Positions 22,801-34,400 of a stretch of DNA of 64,000 nt are shown here, one piece after another. Source of the stretch: Chrysogorgia sp. JL179-B06. Its lineage: Eukaryota > Cnidaria > Anthozoa > Scleralcyonacea > Chrysogorgiidae. Below the pieces are notes generated by a model, which did no database searches, was not told the origin of the DNA, and saw nothing but the letters and a program-made list of their open reading frames with translations. The number at the start of each line of letters is the position of its first letter. Position 1 is the stretch's first letter. The translations under genes were made by a program, and so were the position numbers. The stretch spans positions 124,001 through 188,000 of the forward strand of contig JAYKKM010000066.1 in the NCBI GenBank assembly GCA_035772405.1. The letters are read 5' to 3'.

Positions 22801-24447
22801 TCCAGCAAAGTGGATATCGATGCAGGCAGGTCTTTGACAGATCTCGCCAGGCTTGCTCCGTCCGTAGCCAAACTAATGTTGAAATGAAACAAATACATGT
22901 ATTGTCAATGGAAACGGATCTGAAATAACTGATGCGAGACAGACTATTTGGTTAGTGTTATGCCTCAGCATGCCTACCTGAGTTGTGGATTATCGTCATC
23001 CACATGACACTTCTGATAAATCGCCATTGCCGTTCCATGCAACGTGCTACGCCCATCATATGTATCTTCCGCGAAATCGACGTTGTCGATGGCAAAGAAA
23101 ACATGCCTCCCATTCACTATGTCGGGCGGCAGAAACAATCCACCATTCTCTTCCATTCGCTTCAATACTGCACCTTCTATTTGCGACTCCACTCGCAAAA
23201 GTCTGTTATACTCCACGGACATCCCAAACCAACAGACTGATGGACAGCGAGACCAACTGCTAACTGCTGCGGCATTTCACGGCTTGACTTGATTACAGCT
23301 GACTTCTTGTTACCAATCTGACGTCCAGTTAGGCACATGGACATTGCACTCTGCACCAAACTCATAGCACACTTGTGAACTTCGTTGCATTTGTTTTCTG
23401 TAGATAGAGTAATATTGGGGCCGTTTATCATCCATCGAAAAAAGCAGTATAGTTCTTCTGGAAAATGATCTTTGGGTAGAGTTTCCAGTGAACCTTCAAA
23501 CACCCACTTTTTGTACTTGTTAATAGACTTTCTCAAATGTAGCGCTGCATTATACAGTGTGTTCATGTCGTCGTTCATGTCACTTTCCTGTTCCGCCAAT
23601 TGCACAGCTGCATCTCTGGTCCCCTTGATGGTCACTCTCTCCGATTCATTTACTCTTTTAGGCTTGTGAAACTCAACTTCATCAATCTCGCCTGTTATCA
23701 GCTGTTTCAGCGCTTTACGACTGCAGGTCTTGTTGTCTACGCCATTTTCGTCCAGGATACTGTCATAAGCAGCATGTAGCTCTGACATAATTAGCACATT
23801 GCCATTCCTTAAAGCTATCTCGGTAGTAGTCAAGAACTCTATTTTGGCTGCGATTTCTGCTGCTACTGAAGTGCCAGATGAGCTTGATGGTCCTGCAGTC
23901 GGGGACTGACGAAGCACAGTGGAAACGTTATCAGTAGATAGTTTAACTCGCAGGTTATCATTGCCTGAAATTTCAATGGCATCATGAAGTGACTTGCCCG
24001 CAGAATGGGTGCTAACAGCCCGGAGATTTTCTCGATAGCCTGCTTCCTTATCGCAGAAAAAACACACGTCTTTGTTGTATGGCGCTGTCATTGAACGAGT
24101 GAGCTGAGCCTGGGGTGTTGAAGGCTGGGTTTCTTTACTTTTTTCCCACTTGGGCCAGCCAGTTCGCGTTCGTATCTTTCCCTCGCCCGTTTCACCATCC
24201 CAGAATGAGTTGCTTCTTGATAGCATTTGCGATGCCACGTTGCTGCTTTTACTTTCAACTCTTGAGAATTAAAAGCTTTCAAATATGCCCAGATCTCTAC
24301 GTACTTAGTTTCGCCATAACTAGCTCTTGTACTAATTGCTTCTAGCAATGCTTCGTGACAAGATGGATTTTCTACGAGTTCCTCTTCCTTTTCCAATTGG
24401 CAAACTAAACAAAGACTTAAATTTATGGATAGATTGTCGATTTCCAT
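19806..24447 (-). pseudogene. Large PIN-like nuclease/CXC protein of the TIR element
   Basis: Minus-strand frames at 24,447-24,088, 24,238-23,177, 23,222-22,974, 22,898-21,708, 21,643-21,395, 21,465-20,650 and 20,374-19,806 tile one protein of about 1500 residues, interrupted by frameshifts and possibly introns. The N-terminus has CLVCQ...WHRKCY and CFFCDK cysteine pairs. The middle has FAIDNVDFAEDTYDGRSTLHG. The C-terminal third has VVIVDGMAEL, LVFNRYDVPCSLK, EEADTKMLLHA and DDTDVFIL, spaced acidic motifs like those of PIN/FEN-type nucleases. It ends with CGCSKSRCSTNRCNCRR, a CXC (tesmin-type) cluster, then an acidic tail. Function in transposition or otherwise is unknown. PIN assignment is inference from motifs; CXC is seen directly. 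Confidence 0.6.
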
Positions 24448-24726
24448 CGCATCGCCTAATTTTTTACAGATCTACATGGTTTGCAATTCAAGATGGCGGA
24501 CCTATATTTCGATGGGAATTACCGCTGACCAATGTGCCTTAAAATGGTGCGTTCTAAGCACAGGTTTTCCGATTGTACTTTTATAATTAAACAACATATT
24601 CTAAGTATTTTTATAATTTTTTTTTAAATATAGTAACCAGTGACTCTTGTTACTAATTTGTACAAGTTTATAGAAAACGGTAGAAAGTTTGTTGCCTCAG
24701 TACGACAGCCTCGTTTCCATGTTATC

Positions 24727-25178
24727 TTCGTCACGTAACCATGAAAATGATCAGAAACGCCATTAATATAATTTAAAACACTGAGAAATATATTCCTTGC
24801 AACTTTTGTTGTTTAATTTCCTTGAAACGGAATAACGTTACATTGTATAACCAGAGCCTCGTTTCCATGCTAGCTTTAATGCGATGGAGCTGGTATTGTC
24901 TAATATCATATATCTCATTGAGAAACATAATCTCTGCAATTTTGGTATGATTTCGTTAAAATGGTGGGAAGTAATAGCCATTTTTGTCAGAGCCTCGTTT
25001 TCATGCTGTGAAATTACGTCATTTTTAAAAGCCCCCATACAATCCCTCGGTGCAAGTTACAAGAGTGCCACCAATTTTTTTTAGTTATTTAGCGTCCCCT
25101 TAACACATTTAGATGGGTGACCTGCTTGCAGCCTGAGATTCCCACGGGATTACACTTGCTCCCGGACTATAGCAGTAA
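24727..25178. repeat. Right TIR of the PIN/CXC element
   Basis: Inverted copy of the left TIR, ending TTGCTCCCGGACT. Divergence between the two arms (several percent plus small indels) implies an older insertion. Confidence 0.75.
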
Positions 25179-27800
25179 TGCAACTTTTCGTCTGCTGGTA
25201 TGCAAACTGAGACCTGTTTGGAATGTTTGCCTGCCCAAGTTTAGGCAACATTCGTTCCAAAATAACTCGCTTAAGGATTTTACTAAAGACATTGGTCAAA
25301 GTTATTCCTCAATAGTTTTCCTTGTCAAGTTTGTCCTTTTTTCCAGTCTTAAACAGGTTTCGGATCTGTCCATGTATTATGGAATCACTTACATCTTCAA
25401 GACAGCGGATATCATTAAATGTATTAAAAGCACAACACATCATAGAATGCACGACCTGCATATTTTATATGTTCATAAACAATCGTATCAGGACCGCCAG
25501 CTTTTCCATTTGCCAATTTAGTGCATTTTTTTTCAACCTTTTGAATCGTGAATAACCATCAAGTATATCGTCGTTTACATCCAAACTTTGTTCATTATAT
25601 TCACCAACCTTCCACGAAATTGTTGAATTCTACATCATAGTTTGGATCATCAGCAGGTGTGAATAGTGGTGCATCCAAATATTGAGCAGATCTGCATCTT
25701 CTGTTACTATTTTGCATGTATTCATAAGCCATCACATGATTTAGCCTTCGATTTACGTATTTACGATTTACGATGATTCGAATTTTTGAGATTCCACTTC
25801 CAGTTGTTTTCTCATTTCCCTACGGAAAAGTCGTTTGGCGTTTTTATAGTCTTGGAAATACTTATTGCTTACTTATTTGTAAGAACAAATTCTCATCCAT
25901 GATATAATCAACAGTAGTTGTCGTTGTGCCACCACCAGAATAGAAAGTTTTAACTGGACCGGTGCAAAAATCCAGGGAATTAACGGCTACAACATTAAGT
26001 CTCTCCATGAATTTTATTACACCTTACCCCTCTCGTTTGGTACGGCATTTATGTATCTTGGTCACTGTGATTTCCTATGTGAGCATTAAAGTCACCAGCA
26101 ACAATCACTATTCCAGAATGTATAAATTCGTTTGTAGAGTCTTCGAGACTTTCAAGATAGTTTCTATATACTGCAACGTTACAGTAAGATGATGGTAGAT
26201 AAGCACCAATCAAATAAACTGTATCCGAGTTATTAGATGTTAATTCAATTGCAATTACTCTGTCATTACCTTTGTCATTTAGGATCCTAACACAGGCATT
26301 TAAACTCTTCCGCCACAGAGCCACACCACCACAACCTCTTCTCCATATAGAATCTAGATGTAGGTCTGAGCTTGCTCTTCCCCAACCATGAAAATCTGGA
26401 TGCACTGTTTCAAGTAGCTCGAGAGATCTGGATATAACCAATGTTCAGTAAGAATACAGATATCAGCTTGTTCTAAACAGCAGTCCAAAAAAATCATGTA
26501 ATGCAAAATGCCACCAACATTCCATGTGATGACCTCAGTGAAGAAATTAAACTGGGCATTTTATACAAGCGTTCCAAGATTCATTTCCTGGTGAATTTTT
26601 TTGGAGTCCGACTTTGGTAAGCCAAGGCTTGCAGGTAACATATTTAGGCCAAAAACAAACCATCAGCAAGAACTTTTGAGCAGTCAGAATGTTGAGTTTG
26701 GCTCCAATTGTCCCTTTGCATTCGCTTAAAAACGTTTTCAAACGAGTCGGGAAATATTTTGGCCTTTTAAATATTCGTAGATTTGATCAGCAGTTACGTT
26801 TTCAGCGATACCACTGAGGAAAAATCTCCTGATATTTCTCCTTTTCGTTGAACACCAATAAAATATACATGAAATATCAGACGAATCCACTCCATCATCT
26901 TGTTGTTTCTGTTGTTGTTGCAGTTGTTCTCGTCGCTGTTTTTGTTGTTGTTGTTGTTGTTGCTGTGCTTGGTGTTGTTGCTGATGATCTTCATTACCGT
27001 TTGGTGTAGTTTTTGTTTAACTTTGTCACTGTATAGATGACCGCATGAGTCTTCTTTTTCTTTTCCAGAAGTATCTATTGTTGCCCCTTCAGTCAGCTCC
27101 AATGGCCCCCTCCAAATTCACTGGTTGATCGTTGATTGACTCATCAAATATGTGAATATCGGCATTACCGTCGCCAGATTTAAATGTGCACTTGGGCTTT
27201 TGTACAGCGGCTGAGTGACTTCCTGTATATCTATAATTGTGTTGATTTAATTCACAAGTACTTCCTATTGTTAATCTTCTCCCATATCTATGAGAAATTG
27301 ATGTATCAGTGCTCTTAAAACTTTGGAAATTTGCATTTAGTTGCAGGAGATCACCAATTTGTTTATCTGCAGTTCTATTATCTTATTTTGCTCTCTTAGA
27401 CGTTTTTCTAGCTTGGATATATCTCTTGTTACTAATTATTTGAACAGCAACAAGTCGGCTTGTATAGCAGCAAAACAATCCGGGCAGCTCTGGTGCTTGG
27501 AAACGTCAGTCAGACCAACATCTTCGATTTGCATATTTGAGACCAACTGCTTGTCATCTCTCTATATATATATACACCAATTGCAGGGTAAACAGATTCA
27601 GAAATGTTATGAGAATTTTCACATGAAAAGGTAGATGAATTTCCGCCAGACTTGAACATCGCCTTAACGTCCGCACTGACAATATTCGTGTCCAAACACG
27701 TGAATAATTCGTATACATCGTCGGCCAAACGTTGTTCTCGGATATCGAATTTACTTGTGCCTCTGGGCTTTACCCCTCGTAATAAGTCAACGAATTCCAT
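25179..27800 (-). pseudogene. LINE-2, 5' part: ORF1-like, endonuclease and RT start
   Basis: From high to low coordinates the minus strand reads an ORF1-like region (27,800-26,550) with a CPDC pair followed by a coiled coil (DISKLEKRLREQNK), a Gln/Asn-repeat stretch from CAA/CAG-type codons near 26,930, and an RRM-like segment. The AP-endonuclease follows (26,441-26,049: GCGGVALW, YLIGAYLPSS, VIVAGDFNAHIGNHS). RT fingers follow (MLPKLGQANIPNRSQFAYQQ). The last piece stops where the TIR element is inserted. Multiple stops and frameshifts are present. Confidence 0.7.
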
Positions 27801-28600
27801 GGACTGTTAGTGAAGATATCGCACTCGTTCAGTTTGTCTCACTGTACAGTTTGTCTCACTGTACAAAGATAAACAGACTCAGGTGACCAACAGACAGTGT
27901 GCACAGACAGTATTTGTCTTAGTTGCAATGAAAGCATCTCAGCCATACTGTAGCGAAGCTGCTAAATTCCTACAGGAATCTTAACACAGCTTTTTTGATT
28001 TGGGAGCAGTGTTTAGCCTCTGATTATAATGCGCGCGGTTGGACATGCAGTGTAAACTGCGTAACTAAGAACAAATCAATAAAATATCGAAAAAGAATAA
28101 AGATGCGTATCATTGTACAGTGCGTAGAATACCACAAAACCCAGCTGGAAGATCCAAACAGTGAACAAGCATCTGCACGCAGGCTCATCCTGAACTATAT
28201 CTGTGACATCCATGACAGCTGGTGAAGGAATGAAATTAACATACCACATGCGTTGATAATATAGTTCAACACTGATGCATTATGGGATATCTGATTAATC
28301 CTACTTTGCCCATGATGAGAATAAGAAGAATGAAATTTGCATGAATATGTACGAGTGCTCAACTCGACAACATATGTATATATCATGCATGATCCTTGTT
28401 GTAAATGCTTTTGAAACAAAATGGATACAGTTAACACACATATAATTAACCTTTTATAGATGAATAACTCTAATGACTTCAAAAGATTGATTATTTTCCT
28501 TTTATTCCAACTGAAAAGATGTTCTGTGATAGGCTTCACATGCTGCAAATAAATTTCAACACTCGAAATAAAATTTCATATTTCCAAGCATCTCTGTTTA
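27801..28600. other. Gene-free stretch
   Basis: A 19-bp direct duplication (CAGTTTGTCTCACTGTACA) at 27,830-27,866 is the only structure. A plus frame at 27,995-28,225 and a minus frame at 28,195-28,548 show no motifs or splice borders. Confidence 0.3.
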
Positions 28601-29065
28601 TTATTATAAGTAATACCATGACTTGAGGGAAATTAGCCCGAGGACTTTTACAAATCTTCCTGAGGCGAAGGGCAATTTAATCGCAAATTTCCCGACAAGT
28701 CATGGTATCTGTTTGTAATATTATGATCGCCGAGGAAAACTTTGAGAACCTTATCTAGCCCGTGGTTGGAAGCAGAGTCCTTTGTCTTATAAGATTCCCG
28801 TCTGGATATGATATGCAAGCGGGAAATTTAGTGGAAAACAAAGGTTTCTTTGTCTTCTAATTTTCCCTCATTCACATGCACAAGAAAATGAGTAGACAAA
28901 GAAATCCTTTGTGTTATACTAAATTTCCCGCATGCACATCGTAGGAATGAGGGAAATTTAGAAGACAATGGCAAAATTTCCCTCTTGCATGAGCAATGAG
29001 GGAAATTAGCGATTAAATTCCCGGAGAGAACAAAAGAATCCGAGGCGATCATGGTATTATATAAA
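28600..29065. mobile_element. MITE-like element rich in GGGAAATT
   Basis: TAATACCATGA at the left and TCATGGTATTA at the right form short terminal inverted repeats. Inside, GAGGGAAATTTAG / CTAAATTTCCC motifs occur at least eight times in both orientations, and GATCGCC-GAGG / CCTCGG-CGATC is mirrored near the ends. It is non-coding. Confidence 0.5.
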
Positions 29066-29549
29066 AAATGTCCAATTGCTTGGAAAAAACAGCTTTAAAC
29101 TATAGTGCTGTATCCAGTGTGGATTATAACGATTTCGCTTGGGTCGGACAAATGTCAAGCCCACTATAAAGTTGCTCTTGGCCGGCCAGCTGGCCATGTA
29201 TTCCAATTTCCAATAAAGTTTTTAAGCACGTGCAAGACACAAAATAGCTTTTTTAAGATAGGTAGCAATTTTCTAGTCAATCTATAATAAATACATAATA
29301 TGAATGTCAAAGGTTAATAAAAATATTTTAAGGAATGTAATTATGTAAACACGTTCAGTCTTTCAAGTCAAGTATGTGAGCCACACAATTCAATAGACAA
29401 TTATAGGCTATATAACAACACAACACTATTTCAGGTGATGAAGTGAGTAAGTGACACAATGACAATTATATATTATAATCAGTTTTGGTTCTGGAGCCAG
29501 TCAGTGGATCACTGGATCATGATTGATGATTATCATGATTGGTGGCAAG

Positions 29550-29816
29550 TCACAAGTGGCAACATTCAACCATTAGAGATTTCACTTTGGGTGATTTGGA
29601 GTACAGGGAGTACAGACGAAGAAGCATGTCTGTGATGCTCTTGAATAGCTCGCTGGTGAAAGAATCTTTGCAGGTGAGCTCCAATCTATGAGCATAACAC
29701 CAACTCCAGAAAAGCCACAGAAGTTCTCGTTGCATGAAAATGACGAAGGCCTCATTAAAGTGCGCGAGCGTGCGAGCGCAGCTTGCAGGCGGCACATCTT
29801 CAATTTGTGCAGGCAC
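29550..29816 (-). pseudogene. hAT-like transposase fragment
   Basis: The minus frame reads WCYAHRLELTCKDSF, then FKSITDMLLRLYSLYSKSPK. The C-x-HRLEL block followed by an LY-x-LY-x-SPK helix is typical of the middle of hAT-derived proteins of the ZNF862/C17orf113 type. The frame is broken on both sides. It is probably the downstream part of the same decayed gene whose N-terminal region is at 35.2-35.9 kb. Confidence 0.55.
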
Positions 29817-30367
29817 AAATTTTTTGCTGATTTTTTAAATAATTAATAGAACTGTGATACAAAGTATGAGGTTCGCAGGCACTATTTACAATTCAGAAAG
29901 TTTGTGCAGGCAGAGATTTAATTTTTTTAGTTCATTAGCTGTTTTTACGTGACGTATACGTTTTCAAAATAATATTTTTTGTCAGAATCATGTCGGTGGG
30001 TCGACTACATCCAATTCAATTTGAATTTTTCTGATGTGTGGAAGTTATACCTGTATTTCAAATACAAGACGGATAACTTTTCTGGGATTTCAAAGTCAGA
30101 TCGAGTGTCTTTTGAAAAGGCGAGCCGAAAACGAGCGAACCTTTTTAACACACAGGAGTTTTAATGAGTTTGAGAATTTAATTCCAAGTGTTTTGTTGCA
30201 AATATTTTGAAATCTACTTGTCATACTACCGTTGTCAGCTGGCCGTGCGAAATTGATACAAAACGTTTGTTTTCGGAAACCAGAAGTGCAAGCGTCGTGA
30301 AGTTTTCCAAACCCTTATTTCCCATGGTTCGTACTTCGCACACAAAATTTCCAACTTCGAAATTCTG

Positions 30368-30376
30368 CTTGCAGGC
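30368..30376. repeat. 9-bp target site duplication, left copy
   Basis: CTTGCAGGC directly precedes the left TIR and is repeated exactly at 35,207-35,215 after the right TIR. The 9-bp length is characteristic of Mutator-like elements. Confidence 0.85.
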
Positions 30377-31445
30377 GGGTGTAGGTAAAACATGGCCCTG
30401 GCCCATGGCCCTACCTATGGCCCTATCTATATGGCCCACCTGTTTTTCCTTCAATTTTGTTGGTTTTATGTTTTCTACGTTTTCCATGAAGATATTGGGG
30501 TTGTTAGAATACATTTATCATAAAAATCTAGTTACAAACCCAGCAAATAGCGTTCCTAATAGCAGAGCAAGGATTGGATATTCCATGCTCGTTTTACTTC
30601 CGCGTGAACTTTCCAGCGAAAATGGTCCATATGTACCTCTAATACGTATTCCATATAAGGAAGTGGCCTACGAACAAATACAAGGTATTGACGAAAAAAT
30701 ACATTGCCCTCGTACCAGCCCACTGGATGCGGGATTACTCGGTCTCTTTCTTAAATTAACTATTATCCTTAATTTACAAATCGCTCTGAATTAAGGATAA
30801 TGGTTAATCTAATGTTAGAACCCAACCACAACACAATAAAGATCCTAACCATAACCTCGCCACCTAACGAGTTTTCTAAGGGTTAGGGTTAGAAAACTCG
30901 TTAGGCGGATAGTCAGGGTTAGGATCTTTATTGTTCTGGGGTTGGTTACAATTATCGAAATTAAGGCAAACTCTGTCCCAGTCCTCTCTCCACATTTCGA
31001 CTTTTTGGGTATACTAGACTGTTGTTGCAACACAATCTCTTCCTTAAATTAACCATTATCCTTAATTCTCAAATCGCTCTAAATTAAGGATAATGGTTAA
31101 TTTAGAGGCGATCGTGAGATTCGCGCATGCGTATATTAGTCAATTACTATCCCACATGCTTGCCAAGTATGAGTGGATCAGTGGACGGCTGGGGTTTGGG
31201 ATGGAGAAAATTTTGCCGGGAGTTTAGGGTTAGAAAACCCACTAGGCGGGGGGGTTAGGATCTTTGTTGTGTTGTGGTTGGGTTCTAAATTAGATTAACC
31301 ATTATCCTTAATTCAGAGCGATTTGTAAATTAAGGATAATAGTTAATTTAAGAAAGAGACCGAGTAATCCCGCATCCAGTGGGCTGGTACGAGGGCAATG
31401 TATTTGCTCGTCAATGCAATGTATTTTTTTCGTCAATACCTTGTA

Positions 31446-34400
31446 TTATATAAAAGCCGACCACTTGCCAGTCAACATGGCGGGTCATCTTAAGATCGTC
31501 ACGGCGGTGTTTACAGTAGTGCTGTTCTTGATGAGAAATGCAGGCACATGGCCATTGATATCTCAACAGCTTTTTGAAGCTAGATATATGTTGAACGATC
31601 TGCCGTCCCTTTGCTATCTTCCTGCCGTCGATAGTTTGAGGTCTAACCGTCGTTTGGTCAGGCGTGGTTTCTTTAAATCTAGAGTTTGTTTATACTCAAA
31701 TCATACTGCTACGTTTTGCATCGAAAAGCTGCTGCTTATGTTCTGGAATTCATCCTAATCCTGGCCCGTCGCTGAGCTTAAGTCGTGCTGCTTTAAAGGC
31801 GGTTTATTTGAATGCTAGAAGCCTGAATGCTAGAAGCCTGAAGGCTCTTGTTCGTCACACTAAAGAATCCATAACCAAGGTTTGTAAATATGTGTTACTG
31901 CAAGATCTGGTTTATAGTGTTGATTATGACGTTGTGTGCATTTGCGAAACTTGGCTCAATGACTTAGTGTTCGACAACGAGCTGCTTCCTGGTTATAATA
32001 TATTTCGTCGTGACAGACTTGAGAGAGTTGGAGGAGGCGTTCTTATTGCTATAAAATCGAATATTTCTTCTATTCGCCGTAAAGACCTTGAATCAGATAA
32101 CATTGAACTTGTTGCAGTGGAGATTTCCCCTGGTAACAGTCCAAAGTTTATTTTGTTTGTTTATTACCGCCCTCCTGACTCAGATTTAAATTACTTATCA
32201 GAGTTGAACTCAATATTAATGACTATGGACGAAGGAAGCCCGTATGTGCTAGTTGGGGATTTCAATTTTCCATCTATAAATTGGTCAGGGGATTTTCCAT
32301 CATCGACCTGTGGTAGTGGTCAAAAAGATGATGCCTTTTGCAAATTTGTGGCTGATCATTTTCTATATCAAATGGTTCCTGGCCCTACACACAACTCGGG
32401 TAATAAGCTGGACTTAATTTTATGTAACACCCCTGAGGTACTTGACGAAGTCTCTACTACAAGCCCCCTGTTGTCTGATTTCCCGTCGGATCATTTCATC
32501 ATTGATTTTTTTATATGGAAAAAGTTCACGCCAGCAAGACCTGTCTGTCGAATGGTATATGACTTCAAAAACGGTGATTTTGTAGGGCTTCGCAATGCGC
32601 TTAAACAAGTACCGTTCCACATGGCTCTTCTGGAAAACGATATAAATTCCTGTTGGTTAAATTGGCGTGACTTATTTCTGACTGTTGTAGAAGAATTTAT
32701 TCTAAAGAAGAAAATTAAGGATGTGAATTCGCCGCCGTGGATTGATGGCGAGGTAAGGAATATGTTAAAGAAAAAGTATTCAGCCCTTAAGAAATATCGA
32801 CTTAATAAAACTCAAGCGAGGAAAACGAAACTCCGTCGGTTAAGCCAAAATGTTAAAAACCTAATTAGATTCAAGCGTGAACAACATCTGACTAAAATCA
32901 AGTCATCACTTTCTGACAATCCGAAATTATTCTGGAGCTTTCATAAAGCTATTCTCCACCATCGCTCAACGCCTAGTGTGATATCTTATAATGGTATTAC
33001 TGCAAGTAAACCAAAAGGAAAGGCGGATTTATTTAACTCTTATTTTTCTTCTGTTTTCCTGACAAGGGGAAATTTAAATCTGAACAGCTCACGCCTCTCA
33101 ATCTTAAGTGCTAATCAAATTTCAAATTTAAATATAACCGTTCAAGAGGTACTTGATTGCCTACAGAATTTGAATGAGACAAAAGCCGCAGGCTCCGATG
33201 CCATTCCACCGCGGCTTATTAAAGAATGTAGTAATGAAATTGCCGAGAGTCTTTGCGCCTTGTTTAATAAAAGTCTTCATCTTGGACTTGTGCCTTCGGA
33301 ATGGAAAAAAGCTGATGTTATCCCTTTACATAAGAATGAAGATAAGGAACCAGCAGAAAATTATATGCCAATATCGCTTTTGTCTGTTGTGAGCAAAGTC
33401 ATGGAACGATGCGTGTTTGATCACCTTTATTCTTTTGTTTTTGACTCTTTGAGTCGTCTCCAACATGGATTCATTAAAAATCGTTCATGCGTTACTCAAC
33501 TACTACAAACACTTCATGAAATAGGTCTGAATCTTGACAGTAATATACAAACTGATGTGATATATATGGACTTTGCCAAAGCTTTCGATACAGTTGATCA
33601 CGGAATTTTATTGTGCAAATTAAAAGCGTATGGAGTATCCGGAAATCTATACAACTGGTTTGAGGATTATTTAAAGGGGCGATTACAGCGTGTTCTTATA
33701 GATGGTGCTGCATCAGACTGGACTCCCGTTACCTCCGGGGTCCCCCAAGGAAGCATCCTCGGGCCGCTGTTATTTGTAATATTTATCAATGATCTCCCAG
33801 ATGTCCTACCACCTGAAGTAAGCTCGGCTTTATACGCAGACGATACGAAAATATTTTGTACCATCAGATCAGATCAGGATTGTGAGAAAATGCAATTGGC
33901 ATTATTGAATCTTAATACTTGGTCCAACAATAATAATATTCGTTTTAAAGATTCCAAGTGCAAAGTCTTAACTGTCACACGAAAGAAGAATCCAATTAAG
34001 CACGATTATTATTTGAATTCCACTCAATTACAATGTGTTCACCAAGAAAAAGACCTCGGCATATTGATGACTAATAATTTATCCTGGAGATCACATATTG
34101 ACGTTATTATTTCGAAGTCAAATAGGTTGCTGGGTTTGCTCAAACGAACCTGTCCTCTTCTTCAGGATAAAAATGTCAGGAGAACTCTTTACCTATCATT
34201 GGTTAAATCGCAACTAAGTTATGGTTGTGAAATATGGTCTCCTAATGAAATGGACCTCAAAAGAAAGTTGGAAAGTGTGCAGCGCAGAGCAACTAGATGG
34301 ATATTAATGTACAGACAAGGGGAAGTCAGTTATAAAGATAGATTAAAACAACTGAATCTGCTGCCATTAGCCTACGACAGAGAAATAAGGGATCTTGTGT

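Larger units (their letters stand above)
19351..25178. mobile_element. 5.8-kb TIR element encoding a PIN-like/CXC protein
   Basis: The ends are inverted repeats of about 450 bp (19,351-19,797 and 24,727-25,178). They begin AGTCCGGGAGCAA and include GCAGGTCA, ATGTGTTAAGGGGAC and TAGTTATT-like blocks in mirror order. The element splits LINE-2 exactly: reading the minus strand, RT sequence stops at 25,179 and resumes at 19,350. Flanks are CTAGTAG on the left and CTATAG on the right, so a 6-7 bp target duplication is possible but imperfect. One large minus-strand gene fills the interior. No DDE transposase motif was recognised, so the transposition enzyme class is open. Confidence 0.7.

Noticed and set aside
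26794..27102. Asn-rich 102-codon protein as a host gene
   Set aside because: The run is a CAA/AAC-type repeat in the ORF1-like region of LINE-2, with LINE coding on both sides.
30860..30900. Telomere-like TTAGGGTTAG
   Set aside because: Only one or two imperfect units inside an inverted-repeat arm; not a telomeric tract.
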